This document shows, piece after piece, positions 32,289-42,330 of a stretch of DNA of 58,311 bases. Below the pieces are notes generated by a model. The model worked only from the letters and a program-made list of their open reading frames with translations, searched no databases and was not told where the DNA came from. The stretch is from positions 1 through 58,311 of the forward strand of contig CAVQCA010000134.1 in the NCBI GenBank assembly GCA_963710815.1, given 5' to 3'. The translations under genes and the position numbers were made by a program. The DNA comes from CAVQCA01 sp963710815 (lineage in GTDB: Bacteria > Pseudomonadota > Gammaproteobacteria > UBA9214). Every line of letters starts with the position of its first letter. Position 1 is the stretch's first letter.

Positions 32289-32915
32289 CTATTCCATCAT
32301 CTCGCGTTCGGCCTCGGAAAGGCTGGACTGAAACGACTCGCGTGCAAACATACGCTCGGCATACTGCATCACCGGCTTCGCCTGGCGCGGCAGTTCGATG
32401 TGGAAGCTCTTGAGGCGCCACAGGACGGGGATGATGGTGGCATCCACCAGGGAAAATTCGTCGCTCAGGAAATAGGGCTTGGCGCCGAATACTTCTGCCC
32501 CCGACGTGAGGCTGTCGCGCAGCATCTTGCGTGCCTTGGTATAGAGCTTTTCGTTCCTGGACTCCAGGGCGGGCAGCTGTTCGTACCAGTCCTTCTCGAT
32601 GCGATACAGTGCCAGTCGCGTCCGCGCCCGGGACACGGGATCGACCGGCATCAGGGGCGGGTGCGGAAAGCGCTCATCGAGGTATTCCATGATGGTGCGC
32701 GGATCATAGAGCACCAGCTCACGATCCACCAGCGTCGGGACACTGTTGTAGGGATTGATGTCGATCAGATCCTCGGGCTTGTTGCTGCCGTCGACATCCA
32801 CCACTTCCACCGTGATGCCTTTTTCCGCGAACACCAGGCGTACCCGGTGACTCTGCGAATCGGTTGCCGAAGAGAACAAGGTCATGACTGAACGTCGATT
32901 GGCAACCAGCGCCAT
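32289..32915 (-). CDS. sspA: Stringent starvation protein A
   Basis: SspA is a glutathione-S-transferase-fold protein that binds RNA polymerase sigma-70 holoenzyme and changes promoter choice during starvation and acid stress. The 208-residue product begins MALVANRRSVMTLFSS and contains NSVPTLVDRELVLYDPRTIM, EYLDERFPHPPLMPVDPVSR and YRIEKDWYEQ, all nearly identical to E. coli SspA, including the PHPPL loop that contacts polymerase. GGGGAG lies 9 bases upstream of the ATG. It sits downstream of petABC in the same direction, as in many Beta- and Gammaproteobacteria. Confidence 0.97.
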   Translation of the reverse strand: MALVANRRSVMTLFSSATDSQSHRVRLVFAEKGITVEVVDVDGSNKPEDLIDINPYNSVPTLVDRELVLYDPRTIMEYLDERFPHPPLMPVDPVSRARTRLALYRIEKDWYEQLPALESRNEKLYTKARKMLRDSLTSGAEVFGAKPYFLSDEFSLVDATIIPVLWRLKSFHIELPRQAKPVMQYAERMFARESFQSSLSEAEREMME

Positions 32916-33079
32916 ACGGCTTACTCCCCAGGGAATGTCCGATTCATCCGCGTCGTCATAACCGCCGTACCGGGCAAGCCGCCGGCGGTCAACGCCAGGA
33001 TGCTGTTCGTATCCCGTTGACTGAAAGGTCGGGCCGGAAACGCGTAATTGATCAGAACCTCCCCAAATCGATATGTCCA

Positions 33080-33099
33080 GACCCGTGGATTAGCGGGTC
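33080..33099 (-). terminator. Hairpin directly after petC
   Basis: GACCCG (33080-33085) pairs with CGGGTC (33094-33099) across an 8-base loop immediately past the petC stop codon on the minus strand. There is no strong U-run, so termination is uncertain. Confidence 0.3.
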
Positions 33100-33837
33100 T
33101 CAGTGTACGTCCTTCCAGTATTCCTTTTTCAGCAGATAGGCCACCACCAGGAATACCAGCAGGAACAGGATCACCTTGACGCCGAGTTGCTGGCGTTCCT
33201 GCTTGGCCGGCTCGCCCATATAAGCCATGAAATTGACCAGATCGCGCACGGCGCGATCGAACTCCTTCGGGCTTAACTTACCTGGTTGGACAAGCTCGAG
33301 CTTGATTATCTTGCGCTCGGTGCCGTCGGCGTCCTTAACCGTGGTGATAACCGGCTTTTGCCAGCCCTGCAGCTCCCAGAGCACATCCGGCATGCCCACG
33401 TCAGGAAACACCAGATTGTTGACACCGGTGATGCGCGAGGGATCGAGGTAGAAGGAGTGCAGATAGGTATACAGCCAGTCGACGCCTCGTGAACGTGCGA
33501 TGACAGACAGATCCGGCGGCGCCGTGCCGAACCACTCCTTGGCATCCTCGGGGTTGGTGGCGACGGTCATCAGCTCACCGACCCTGCCACCGTTAAACAT
33601 CAGGTTCTCCGCAACCAGTTTTTCGTCGATGCCGAGGTCCTTGCCCATGCGCTCGTAACGCATCATGGCCGCCGGATGACAGCTCAGGCAGTAATTGACG
33701 AACAACCTCGCGCCCCGCTGCAGCGACTGCTGGTTTTCAGGGTCGATGTTGGCCTTTTCGAGATGTATCCCGCCCTCGGCTGCCAGTGACAGCGCGGGCG
33801 TAACCATTAGCAGCAATAGGAAAAATCTCTTCTTCAT
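33100..33837 (-). CDS. petC: Cytochrome c1 of the bc1 complex
   Basis: This subunit carries electrons from the Rieske protein to soluble cytochrome c. The 245-residue precursor has a signal peptide (FFLLLLMVTPALSLAAE), a c-type haem site CLSCH in FVNYCLSCHPAAMMRYERMG, and the sixth-ligand methionine probably in the VFPDVGMPDVLW region. A C-terminal membrane anchor (VILFLLVFLVVAYLLKKEYW) holds it in the inner membrane with the haem in the periplasm. It overlaps petB by 4 bases (ATGA), the last gene of petABC. Its length is normal for a stand-alone proteobacterial c1. Confidence 0.96.
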   Translation of the reverse strand: MKKRFFLLLLMVTPALSLAAEGGIHLEKANIDPENQQSLQRGARLFVNYCLSCHPAAMMRYERMGKDLGIDEKLVAENLMFNGGRVGELMTVATNPEDAKEWFGTAPPDLSVIARSRGVDWLYTYLHSFYLDPSRITGVNNLVFPDVGMPDVLWELQGWQKPVITTVKDADGTERKIIKLELVQPGKLSPKEFDRAVRDLVNFMAYMGEPAKQERQQLGVKVILFLLVFLVVAYLLKKEYWKDVH

Positions 33838-35063
33838 TTTGACGTCACCCTGTCAGGTACCGGTTTGGTTTTTTCGAACATCGGGAGGATCAGCAGGACC
33901 GCAAAGAACGCAAAATACAGCACGCTGAACAGCCGGGAAAAGTTGGTGTACAGCGACGATGGGGGTTCTCCGCCCAGGTAGCCCAGCGCGAGGAAGCTGA
34001 TGACGAACACGGTGAGCGCCACCTTGTACGAGAGTCCACGGTAACGGATGGACTTCACCGGACTGCGGTCCAGCCAGGGCAGGAAGAACAGCAGCACGAT
34101 GGCCGCGGCCATGGCAATGACGCCCATCAACTTGTCCGGCACCGCGCGCAGGATGGCGTAGAACGGCGTGAAGTACCACAGCGGTTTGATGTGCGGGGGC
34201 GTCTTGAGGGGATCCGCGGGGAAGAAGTTGTCATGTTCGAGGAAATAACCTCCCATTTCGGGGAGGAAGAACACCACGATGCAGAACAGGATCAGAAAGA
34301 CAGCCACGCCCACGATGTCTTTCACGGTGTAGTAAGGGTGAAACGGAATGCCGTCCAGGGGACGGCCGTCCGGCCCCTTGACCTTCTTGATCTCTACCCC
34401 GTCGGGGTTGTTCGAACCGACCTCGTGCAGGGCGAGAATGTGCATGACCACCAGCGCCAGCAGGATGATCGGTATCGCGATGACGTGGAAAGCGAAAAAG
34501 CGGTTCAGGGTGACATCGGAGACCACGTAGTCACCGCGGATCCAGAGCGCCAGCGAGTCGCCGATGCCTGGAATGGCGCCGAACAGCGAAATGATGACCT
34601 GTGCGCCCCAGTAGGACATCTGGCCCCAGGGCAGCAGGTAGCCCATGAACGCTTCGGCCATCAGGCAGACATAGATGATCATGCCGAAGATCCAGATCAG
34701 TTCCCGCGGCTTCTTGTAAGAGCCGTAGAGCAGACCACGGAACATGTGCAGATAGACCGTAATAAAGAAGAATGAGGCCCCGGTGGAATGCATGTAGCGG
34801 ATGAGCCAGCCCCAGTTCACGTCCCGCATGATGTATTCCACGGAACTGAACGCCAGCTGGGCATCCGGCTTGTAGTTCATGGTCAGCCAGATGCCGGTGA
34901 TGATCTGCATGACCAGCACCAGCAGGGCGAGCGACCCGAAGTAGTACCAGAAATTGAAATTCTTGGGTGCGTAATACTCCGCCAGGTGGTCGTTCCACAT
35001 CGAGCTGAGCGGGAAACGCGCATCGATCCAGCCGAGCAGGCCGGTTTTCCATTTTTCAGCCAT
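33834..35063 (-). CDS. petB: Cytochrome b of the bc1 complex
   Basis: This 409-residue protein is the quinol-oxidising core of complex III. It has eight or more membrane helices. Haem-ligand histidines lie in YMHSTGASFFFITVYLHMFR and in FFAFHVIAIPIILLALVVMH. The Qo-site motif PDW/PEW-equivalent is seen in the IKPLWYFTPFYAILRAVPDK stretch and the cd-loop in GYLLPWGQMSYWGAQVI. Its ATG overlaps the petA stop by one base (TAATG) and its end overlaps petC by four, so the three genes are translated as a coupled operon. Confidence 0.97.
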   Translation of the reverse strand: MAEKWKTGLLGWIDARFPLSSMWNDHLAEYYAPKNFNFWYYFGSLALLVLVMQIITGIWLTMNYKPDAQLAFSSVEYIMRDVNWGWLIRYMHSTGASFFFITVYLHMFRGLLYGSYKKPRELIWIFGMIIYVCLMAEAFMGYLLPWGQMSYWGAQVIISLFGAIPGIGDSLALWIRGDYVVSDVTLNRFFAFHVIAIPIILLALVVMHILALHEVGSNNPDGVEIKKVKGPDGRPLDGIPFHPYYTVKDIVGVAVFLILFCIVVFFLPEMGGYFLEHDNFFPADPLKTPPHIKPLWYFTPFYAILRAVPDKLMGVIAMAAAIVLLFFLPWLDRSPVKSIRYRGLSYKVALTVFVISFLALGYLGGEPPSSLYTNFSRLFSVLYFAFFAVLLILPMFEKTKPVPDRVTSK

Positions 35064-35656
35064 TACGCCTTCCCTCCGTCATTACCAATCTCGATTTCAG
35101 TGTCACTCAGGTAGCGATAGGGCGGGACCACGAGGTTCAAAGGCGCCGGCACCCCCTTGAACACACGTCCGGCCAGATCGAAACGGGAACCGTGGCAGGG
35201 ACAGAAGAACCCGCCCTTCCAGTCCTTGCCGAGATCAGCAGGGGCGATATCCGGGCGGTACGTCGGCGAACAGCCCAGGTGGGTGCAGATGCCGATCATC
35301 ACCGAGTACTTGGGCTTGATGGAGCGATACTCGTTTTTGGCGTAGGGGGGCTGCTGCGGCTCCACGGAATGGGGGTCGCGCAATTCGCCATCCAGCGTGG
35401 GCAACGTGTCGAGCTGCGCCTGGGTTCGGTAGAGAATCCATATTGGCTTGCCGCGCCACTTGACGCGGATCAACTGAGCCGGCTCGATCTTGCTGATATC
35501 GGCCCGTACCGGGGCGCCTGCGGCACGCGCCCGGGCGCTGGGCTCCATGGATGAAATGAAAGGCACCAATGCAAATCCCACCCCCACCCCGCCAATGACG
35601 GTGGTGGCTGCGGTCAAGAACCGACGCCTGCTTGGATTGACCTCATTGCCACTCAT
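35063..35656 (-). CDS. petA: Rieske iron-sulfur protein of the bc1 complex
   Basis: This 197-residue protein carries the high-potential 2Fe-2S cluster of complex III. It has a Tat signal (SRRRFLTAATTVIGGVGVGF) that stays as a membrane anchor, then the cluster-binding loops CTHLGC and CPCHGS, each with one Cys and one His ligand plus the disulfide Cys. The ATG at 35654-35656 is chosen because GGAG lies 9 bases upstream; the frame also opens at a TTG five codons earlier, too close to that site. It is the first gene of petABC. Confidence 0.96.
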   Translation of the reverse strand: MSGNEVNPSRRRFLTAATTVIGGVGVGFALVPFISSMEPSARARAAGAPVRADISKIEPAQLIRVKWRGKPIWILYRTQAQLDTLPTLDGELRDPHSVEPQQPPYAKNEYRSIKPKYSVMIGICTHLGCSPTYRPDIAPADLGKDWKGGFFCPCHGSRFDLAGRVFKGVPAPLNLVVPPYRYLSDTEIEIGNDGGKA

Positions 35657-36051
35657 ACGAGCATTCTCCAAGTAGAAAAATCAATAACTTGTATCCCCAC
35701 CCATGAGACTGGCCGGGCAAGGAAAGTATTATTAATTAAATCGGAATATTCAGAATTGCCAGATGATTCCGTCAGAGCCGCATAGGATGGTCCAACTGCC
35801 CCACGAGGTCAAGGGCATTATGGGAAAAATCAGGCCGTAGTGAGGCCCGGCTCAGCCGGACCGTGCCCCTGTATGCGCGGCTCACACCTGAACGGCAACC
35901 GCCGAATGTGCGCTTCAGACACAGAACCCTGAAATCCACGGAAACGCACGGGAAAATCACTGGAAATGTCAGTGGATTCCGTGAGTTCCGTGATCATTGG
36001 CCGGCTCCGGAGCCCGGATCAGGCTGGATCAGCGTGGATCAGGGTTATCGT
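35657..36051. other. Intergenic stretch upstream of petABC with degenerate repeat
   Basis: The first 80 bases (to about 35740) are AT-rich and should hold the petABC promoter; no clear pair of boxes was fixed. Bases about 35934-36000 contain a decayed family-A-like inverted repeat (ATCCACGGAAACGCACGG, GTGGATTCCGTGAGTTCCGTG). No gene is supported. Confidence 0.45.
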
Positions 36052-36227
36052 CTCAGACCGGAATGGCAGTTACTTAAGTCAAAATCGTGATAAATAGCCA
36101 CGGAATCCACGGAAGACACAGAAATTATCCGTGAATATTCCGTGTTTTCCGTGTGCTTCCGTGGCCATTGTTTCTTTAAATATAAGAACGATATCCCTTA
36201 AGTAAGCGCCATTCGGCTCAGACCGGA
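36052..36227. mobile_element. Family-A MITE-like element, complete copy inserted at the nif3 stop codon
   Basis: The direct repeat CTCAGACCGGA occurs at 36052-36062 and 36217-36227. The ends are CCGGAATGGCAGTTACTTAAG (starting 36058) and CTTAAGTAAGCGCCATTCGG (ending 36216), imperfect inverses. The middle has ATAGCCACGGAATCCACGG opposite CCGTGTGCTTCCGTGGCCA. The right direct repeat contains the stop codon of the Nif3-like gene (36218-36220), so the duplication left that gene whole. At about 165 bp it is too small to encode a transposase. Confidence 0.8.
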
Positions 36228-36976
36228 TTTTCGATATCGATAAACCGGTGTTCCAGCGGGAAACGCCCGGCCAGGTGGTCGCCCAGCGCCTGCACCCCGA
36301 AACGTTCCGTGGCGTGATGACCGGCCGCGAAGTAGTGGATGCCACACTCGCGGGCCACATGTACGGTCTGTTCCGAGATTTCACCGCTGATAAAGGCATC
36401 CAGGCCCCGCCGCGCCGCCGCCTCGATGAAGGATTGCGCCGCGCCGGTGCACCAGCCGACCGAACGGATGGCCTCGCCCGCGCCGGGTATGTGCAGCGGC
36501 GCACGGTCGAGCGAGCGCCGGAGGCGTTCGGTCAGCGCCGCGGCGGAAATATCCGCTTCCAGGTACGCGTAGTGCGCGAGTCCCGTCCCGTCGGCGCCAC
36601 CGAAGGTCCCGCGGGTCTCAATCCCCAGCCGCCGGCCCAGCTGTGCATTGTTACCCAGCAGCGGATGGGCATCGAGCGGCAGGTGGTAGGCAACCAGGCT
36701 GGTCTGCGTCTCCAGCAGCCGCTGCAGGCGGCGGCGCTTCATTCCGGTGATGCAGGGGTCTTCCCCCTTCCAGAAATACCCGTGGTGCACCAGCACGACA
36801 TCGGCCCCCGCCGCGACGGCCGCCTCGATAAGGGCCTGGCTGGCCGTCACCCCGCTGACCAGCAACCCGACTTCCGGCCTGCCCTCCACCTGGAGACCGT
36901 TGGGACAGTAGTCCTGAAAGCGATCGATCTCGAGGAGGGTATTGGCATAATCGACCAGTTCGCGCAGGCTTGTCAT
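36218..36976 (-). CDS. Nif3-like dinuclear metal centre protein (YbgI family)
   Basis: This 252-residue protein belongs to the NIF3/YbgI/DUF34 family, toroidal hexamers with a two-metal site and, in related proteins, GTP cyclohydrolase-like activity; the true function is debated. Metal-site motifs are VLVHHGYFWKGED near residue 63-75, FISGEISEQTVH with the conserved Glu, and FAAGHHATERFGVQALGDHL. The N-terminus (MTSLRELVDYANTLLEIDRF, then QDYCPNGLQVEG) is standard. A family-A element is inserted exactly at its stop codon without changing the protein. It is convergent with nothing nearby and divergent from the DegS-like gene. Confidence 0.93.
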   Translation of the reverse strand: MTSLRELVDYANTLLEIDRFQDYCPNGLQVEGRPEVGLLVSGVTASQALIEAAVAAGADVVLVHHGYFWKGEDPCITGMKRRRLQRLLETQTSLVAYHLPLDAHPLLGNNAQLGRRLGIETRGTFGGADGTGLAHYAYLEADISAAALTERLRRSLDRAPLHIPGAGEAIRSVGWCTGAAQSFIEAAARRGLDAFISGEISEQTVHVARECGIHYFAAGHHATERFGVQALGDHLAGRFPLEHRFIDIENPV

Positions 36977-37044
36977 TCGTTCCGGTTCCTTGAAAGCGGC
37001 GTTTATGGACGAACAATAATGTAGTATGTCGGTCGGGCTGGAAA

Positions 37045-37126
37045 ATTCACCGCAAGAACCCTATATAGACAAAAGCACTCATTGCGCGAAAGAAACCACA
37101 TCAGATGTTCGTCTTTGCGGCGTACT
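37045..37126. repeat. Degenerate family-B-like repeat upstream of the DegS-like gene
   Basis: ATTCACCGCAAGA at 37045-37057 and TCGTCTTTGCGGCGTA about 37110-37125 resemble the two outer arms of family B, but the inner parts have decayed. It lies in the 231-base divergent spacer. Confidence 0.4.
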
Positions 37127-37207
37127 AAAGTAACGCACGCATCGTAGCGGGTTCTTTCGCGCCCGTGGCAACTCCATAGTCTGGATAATCAGCAGGGTAT
37201 ACGACCC

Positions 37208-38401
<1,194 letters not shown>

Positions 38402-39497
38402 GCGCCGTCAGGAAGGCGGCGTTTTCCTCCGGTTTTCCCACGGTCACGCGCAGGCAATCCGCCAGCGCCGGCGTGGAACCGTCGAGGTTCTTGATCAGGA
38501 TGCCATTCGATTTCAGCCCGTCATACACCTGCCCGCCACGCCCCTGCGGCACTCGAAACAGGATGAAATTCGCTTCGCTCGGATAAACCTTCAGTCCCGG
38601 CAATGTCCGTAGACGCTTGAACAACTCGCCGCGCTGCTGCCGAATCGACTGTGCCTGCGCCTCGAAGACCGCGCTGTGCCGCAGTGCAAACTCGCCGCTG
38701 AGCTGATCGAGGGTACTGATGTTGTAGGGCAACCGGGTCTTTTCGATCTCATCCAGCCACGCGCCGCTGCCGGCCAGCAGTCCAAGTCGCAGTCCCGCCA
38801 ACCCCAGCTTGGACAGCGTCCGCAGGACCAGGAGATTGTCACAGCATCCCAGGTCGGCCAGGAAACTGTCGTCGGCAAAGGGAGCATAGGCCTCATCGAG
38901 TACGACCAGGCCCGGCGCGCATGACAGCAGCGTCTCGATCGCCTTGCGGTCGAAGCAGTTGCCGGTCGGGTTGTTGGGATAGGCAAGAAATACCACTGCG
39001 GGCTGGTGCGCGGTCACGGCCTCGATCATCGCGCCGGTATCGAGGGAGAAATCCTCGTGCAACGGCACGCCCAGGAATTCGAGGCCGGCAACCCTCGCGA
39101 TCTGTCGATACATCACAAAGGTCGGCTCCGGCGCCAGGATGACGTGTCCGGGCGCCGCGACCGACTGGATGATCATCTGGATGAGTTCATCCGAACCGTT
39201 GCCGAGGATGAGTCCCGCCGTTTCGGGCACCCCCATCACGGCGCGCAGGCGTGATTTCAGTGCCCCCGCCGCGGGATCGGGATAGCGGTTGAGCGCGGCG
39301 GACCGGAGCGTCTCCAGCCAGTCGTTCACCAGCCAGTCCGGCCAGGAATAGGGATTCTCCATGGCATCGAGCTTGATCAGTCCGGCGGCCGGCGGCACAT
39401 GGTAGGACTGCAGCGCCCGAAGCTGCGGCGCGAGGAAGCGATCGATCCTGTCTGTGGCTGAAGTCATAGTTACGGGTCAGGTTCTGAAAAATCTTCA

Positions 39498-39742
39498 TGG
39501 CCACGGAAACCACGGAAGAACACGGAAAAAAGAACAATCAACTTATAAAAACATTCAACAATGTCACTCCCTATAAGTTCGTGGCATTCAATAGTGTTCG
39601 CGTTCGATATCTGCAGGATGAAAATCCACAATATAAAAATGCGTTTGTTCAGTCTCGCATTTCACCTTTTACTTCTTACTTCTCACTTTGTCGATTATTT
39701 CAATATCTTTCCGTGGGTTCCATGGATTCAGTGGCCATTAAT
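39498..39742. repeat. Family-A-like inverted repeat between hisD and hisC
   Basis: TGGCCACGGAAACCACGGAA starts at 39498 and the inverse half, CCGTGGGTTCCATGGATTCA then GTGGCCATTAAT, ends at 39742. About 180 bp of AT-rich sequence lie between the arms, much more than in other copies, and the GGCGCTTACTTAAG ends are absent. The insert has no gene. Confidence 0.65.
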
Positions 39743-39760
39743 CATTCACGGCATTCCGGC

Positions 39761-41068
39761 TCAGTCATCGTCCCTGATCCTGACTTCCGCGGAACGGGCA
39801 TGGGCGGTCAGACCCTCGCTGTGAGCGAGAATGGCGGCGGTCCGCCCGAGCACGCTGGCGCCCGCCGCCGAGCACTGGATCAGGCTGGAACGTTTCTGGA
39901 AATCGTAGACGCCGAGCGGTGAGGAAAAACGCGCCGTCCGCGATGTCGGCAGGACATGGTTCGGACCCGCGCAGTAGTCTCCCAGCACCTCGGCGGTGTA
40001 GCGACCCATAAAGATCGCACCGGCATGGCGTATCCGGGCCGCCAGAGCCTGTGGCTCCGCCACGGAGAGTTCCAGGTGCTCCGGCGCGATGTCATTGGCG
40101 ATCTCCGCGGCCTCCTCCAGGTCACGCACCCGGATCAGTGCGCCCTGCCCCCGCAGCGATGCCTCGATAACCGCCGCGCGCGGCATGTCCGGCAGCAGCC
40201 GTTCGATACTCTCCCCCACCTGTGCCAGAAATCCCTCATCCGGGCTGAGCAGAATGGACTGGGCGTCCTCATCGTGTTCAGCCTGGGAAAACAGATCCAC
40301 GGCGATCCAGTCCGGGTCGGTCCTGCCGTCGCAGATCACCAGGATTTCCGAGGGGCCGGCGATCATGTCGATGCCGACCCGACCGAACACCCGACGCTTG
40401 GCGGCGGCGACATAGGCATTGCCGGGACCGACGATCTTGTCCACTGCAGGCACCGTCGCGGTACCCCAGGCGAGCGCCGCCACGGCCTGCGCGCCCCCGA
40501 GCGCAAATACCCGGTCCACTCCGGCGATGGCGGCGGCGGCGAGCACCATGTCGTTGACCTCGCCGCGGGGCGTCGGCACCACCATGACCAGCTCCGGTAC
40601 GCCGGCCACTCTGGCCGGTATGGCGTTCATCAGCACGGACGAGGGATAGGCCGCCTTGCCGCCGGGCACGTAAAGGCCGACCCGGTCCATCGCGGTGACC
40701 TGCTGCCCGAGCAGCGTTCCGTCGGCCTCCGTGTAGGACCAGGATTCCAGCCTCTGGTGTTCGGCATACTGCCGCACCCGCCGCGCCGCCAGCTCCAGCG
40801 CGGCGCGCGGCTCAGCGCCGATCGCCCGCAGAGCCTGCTCGCGGCGCGCCGGCGGAATCTCCAGCTCGGCGGCATGGCGCGGCGTCCAGTGGTCAAAACG
40901 GCCGGTCAGCTCGAGCAGCGCGGCATCGCCGCGCGCGCGCACCGCCTCGATGATGTCGCCGACCGTCGCCTCGATCCTGCGGTCGTAGGCCTCCTCGCGC
41001 GTCACCAGCCGCTCCAGCGCCTGCTGGAACCCGGGCTCCCGGCTGTCTAGTCGTGTTATCTCGGGCAT
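39761..41068 (-). CDS. hisD: Histidinol dehydrogenase
   Basis: HisD carries out the last two oxidations of histidine synthesis, with zinc and NAD. The 435-residue product shows the standard features: MDRVGLYVPGGKAAYPSSVL, ALGGAQAVAALAWGTATVP, VDKIVGPGNAYVAAAKR, GPSEILVICDG, LFSQAEHDEDAQSILLS (zinc-binding Gln/His) and EHLELSV with the catalytic Glu/His. The ATG at 41066-41068 gives a normal N-terminus. It is bracketed by a family-B repeat upstream and a family-A-like repeat downstream. Confidence 0.97.
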   Translation of the reverse strand: MPEITRLDSREPGFQQALERLVTREEAYDRRIEATVGDIIEAVRARGDAALLELTGRFDHWTPRHAAELEIPPARREQALRAIGAEPRAALELAARRVRQYAEHQRLESWSYTEADGTLLGQQVTAMDRVGLYVPGGKAAYPSSVLMNAIPARVAGVPELVMVVPTPRGEVNDMVLAAAAIAGVDRVFALGGAQAVAALAWGTATVPAVDKIVGPGNAYVAAAKRRVFGRVGIDMIAGPSEILVICDGRTDPDWIAVDLFSQAEHDEDAQSILLSPDEGFLAQVGESIERLLPDMPRAAVIEASLRGQGALIRVRDLEEAAEIANDIAPEHLELSVAEPQALAARIRHAGAIFMGRYTAEVLGDYCAGPNHVLPTSRTARFSSPLGVYDFQKRSSLIQCSAAGASVLGRTAAILAHSEGLTAHARSAEVRIRDDD

Positions 41069-41121
41069 CGCCGTCTCATATAATCGTGACTCTGGTCTGA
41101 ATCCTTTCAGAGAGAAAATAA

Positions 41122-41206
41122 TTCACCGCAAAGACGCAAAAAACGCAAAGTCTTTATGTGTTTTTTGATAAAAATTTCTTTGCGAGCTTTGCGTCTTTGC
41201 GGTGAA
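41122..41206. repeat. Family-B inverted repeat between hisG and hisD
   Basis: The arms TTCACCGCAAAGACGCAAA (41122-41140) and TTTGCGTCTTTGCGGTGAA (41188-41206) are perfect inverses over 19 bases. The inner arms AACGCAAAG and CTTTGCGAGC are partly paired around an AT-rich loop. It occupies the gap inside the his gene series. Confidence 0.88.
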
Positions 41207-41269
41207 AATGATGTTCATGTACGAACACGTGTTAACAGGGACAACGCTAACTCGTCTCCTGAAGAGGTC

Positions 41270-41902
41270 TCAATTTCCACACGCCGCCTTGATACCGGCG
41301 ATCAGCCCTGCGATGCGCTGATGCTTCATTTTCATGGCGGCCTTGTTGACGATCAGTCGCGAGCTGATGTCGGCGATGTGTTCGAGCGGCACCAGGCCGT
41401 TGGCCCTGAGCGTATTGCCCGTATCCACCACGTCCACGATACGGTCGGCCAATCCCACCAGCGGTGCCAGTTCCATGGAACCGTAGAGCTTGATGATCTC
41501 CACCTGTTCGCGCCGGTCGGAATAGTAACGACGGGTGCTCTGCACGTACTTGGTGGCGATACGCAGACGCCGGGGCCGCCCCTCCCACTGCTCCGGACCG
41601 GCCACCATCAGCCGGCAGCGTGCGATTCCGAGATCGACGGGTTCATAGAGCCCATTACCGCCGTGTTCCATCAGCACGTCCTTGCCGGCCACACCCAGGT
41701 CGGCCGCGCCGTATTCCACGTAAGTCGGCACGTCCGCAGCGCGGATGATCACCAGTTTCACGTCGGGCTGGCTGGTGTTCAGGATCAGCTTGCGGCTGGT
41801 ATCCGGGTCGTCCACGGGTTTGATGCCGGCCGCGGCCAGCAGCGGCAGCGTTTCCTTGTAGATGCGCCCCTTGGACAGGGCGATGGTAATCGGCGTATTC
41901 AT
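41270..41902 (-). CDS. hisG: ATP phosphoribosyltransferase, short form
   Basis: HisG joins ATP and PRPP in the first, feedback-controlled step of histidine synthesis. The 210-residue product (MNTPITIALSKGRIYKETLP) has the PRPP-binding block DRIVDVVDTGNTLRANGLVP and the AADLGVAGKDVLMEH region, and ends right after the catalytic domains. It lacks the C-terminal regulatory domain of long HisG, so it should need HisZ, which is not in this window. The frame is open 30 codons upstream, through a repeat; the ATG at 41900-41902 fits the family. Confidence 0.95.
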   Translation of the reverse strand: MNTPITIALSKGRIYKETLPLLAAAGIKPVDDPDTSRKLILNTSQPDVKLVIIRAADVPTYVEYGAADLGVAGKDVLMEHGGNGLYEPVDLGIARCRLMVAGPEQWEGRPRRLRIATKYVQSTRRYYSDRREQVEIIKLYGSMELAPLVGLADRIVDVVDTGNTLRANGLVPLEHIADISSRLIVNKAAMKMKHQRIAGLIAGIKAACGN

Positions 41903-41969
41903 GGCGGACAAGTTTCCGGGAGAAACCCCTGATTTACAAGCCGGCGTTTGACAGTGAACGGCATTTTCA

Positions 41970-42303
41970 ACGCAAAGACGCGAAGTTCGCAAAGCAACCC
42001 GTTAACAGGGAGTTCTGATAAGTTTGGTCCTAACCGCGCCAGCAGGAAATACCGGATTAACTCCCAAAGGTTGTCCAAAGCGGAATATCGAGGGCACAAG
42101 CAACCGTGCGTTACGGTATCCCTGCACAGGGGGGGATGACTTGTTCAGAAATTCATTAACGACTTTGCGCTCTTTCGGCAATTGCTCCGTGCATCGCCTA
42201 AAGCGCCTACTTTTGGTGCTCTAACTCCAGCACGGCCCAGGCCGGTTTCTCGACCGGTTCCCGGTCTCACCTTCTCCATGCAGTCGTGCGCCTTTGCGGT
42301 GAG
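41970..42303. repeat. Interrupted family-B element between murA and hisG
   Basis: AACGCAAAGACGCGAAGTTCGCAAAG starts at about 41971 in slightly longer form (key parts: CGCAAAGACG and TTCGCAAAG). The right arm is split: GACTTTGCGCTCTTT near 42162-42177 and GCGCCTTTGCGGTGAG near 42288-42303, with about 110 bases between them. The loop is also enlarged to about 150 bases. It looks like a family-B copy into which other DNA was inserted. No gene is supported in 41903-42330. Confidence 0.55.
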
Positions 42304-42330
42304 TATATTCGCGGAGTAGATCGGCCCGGC

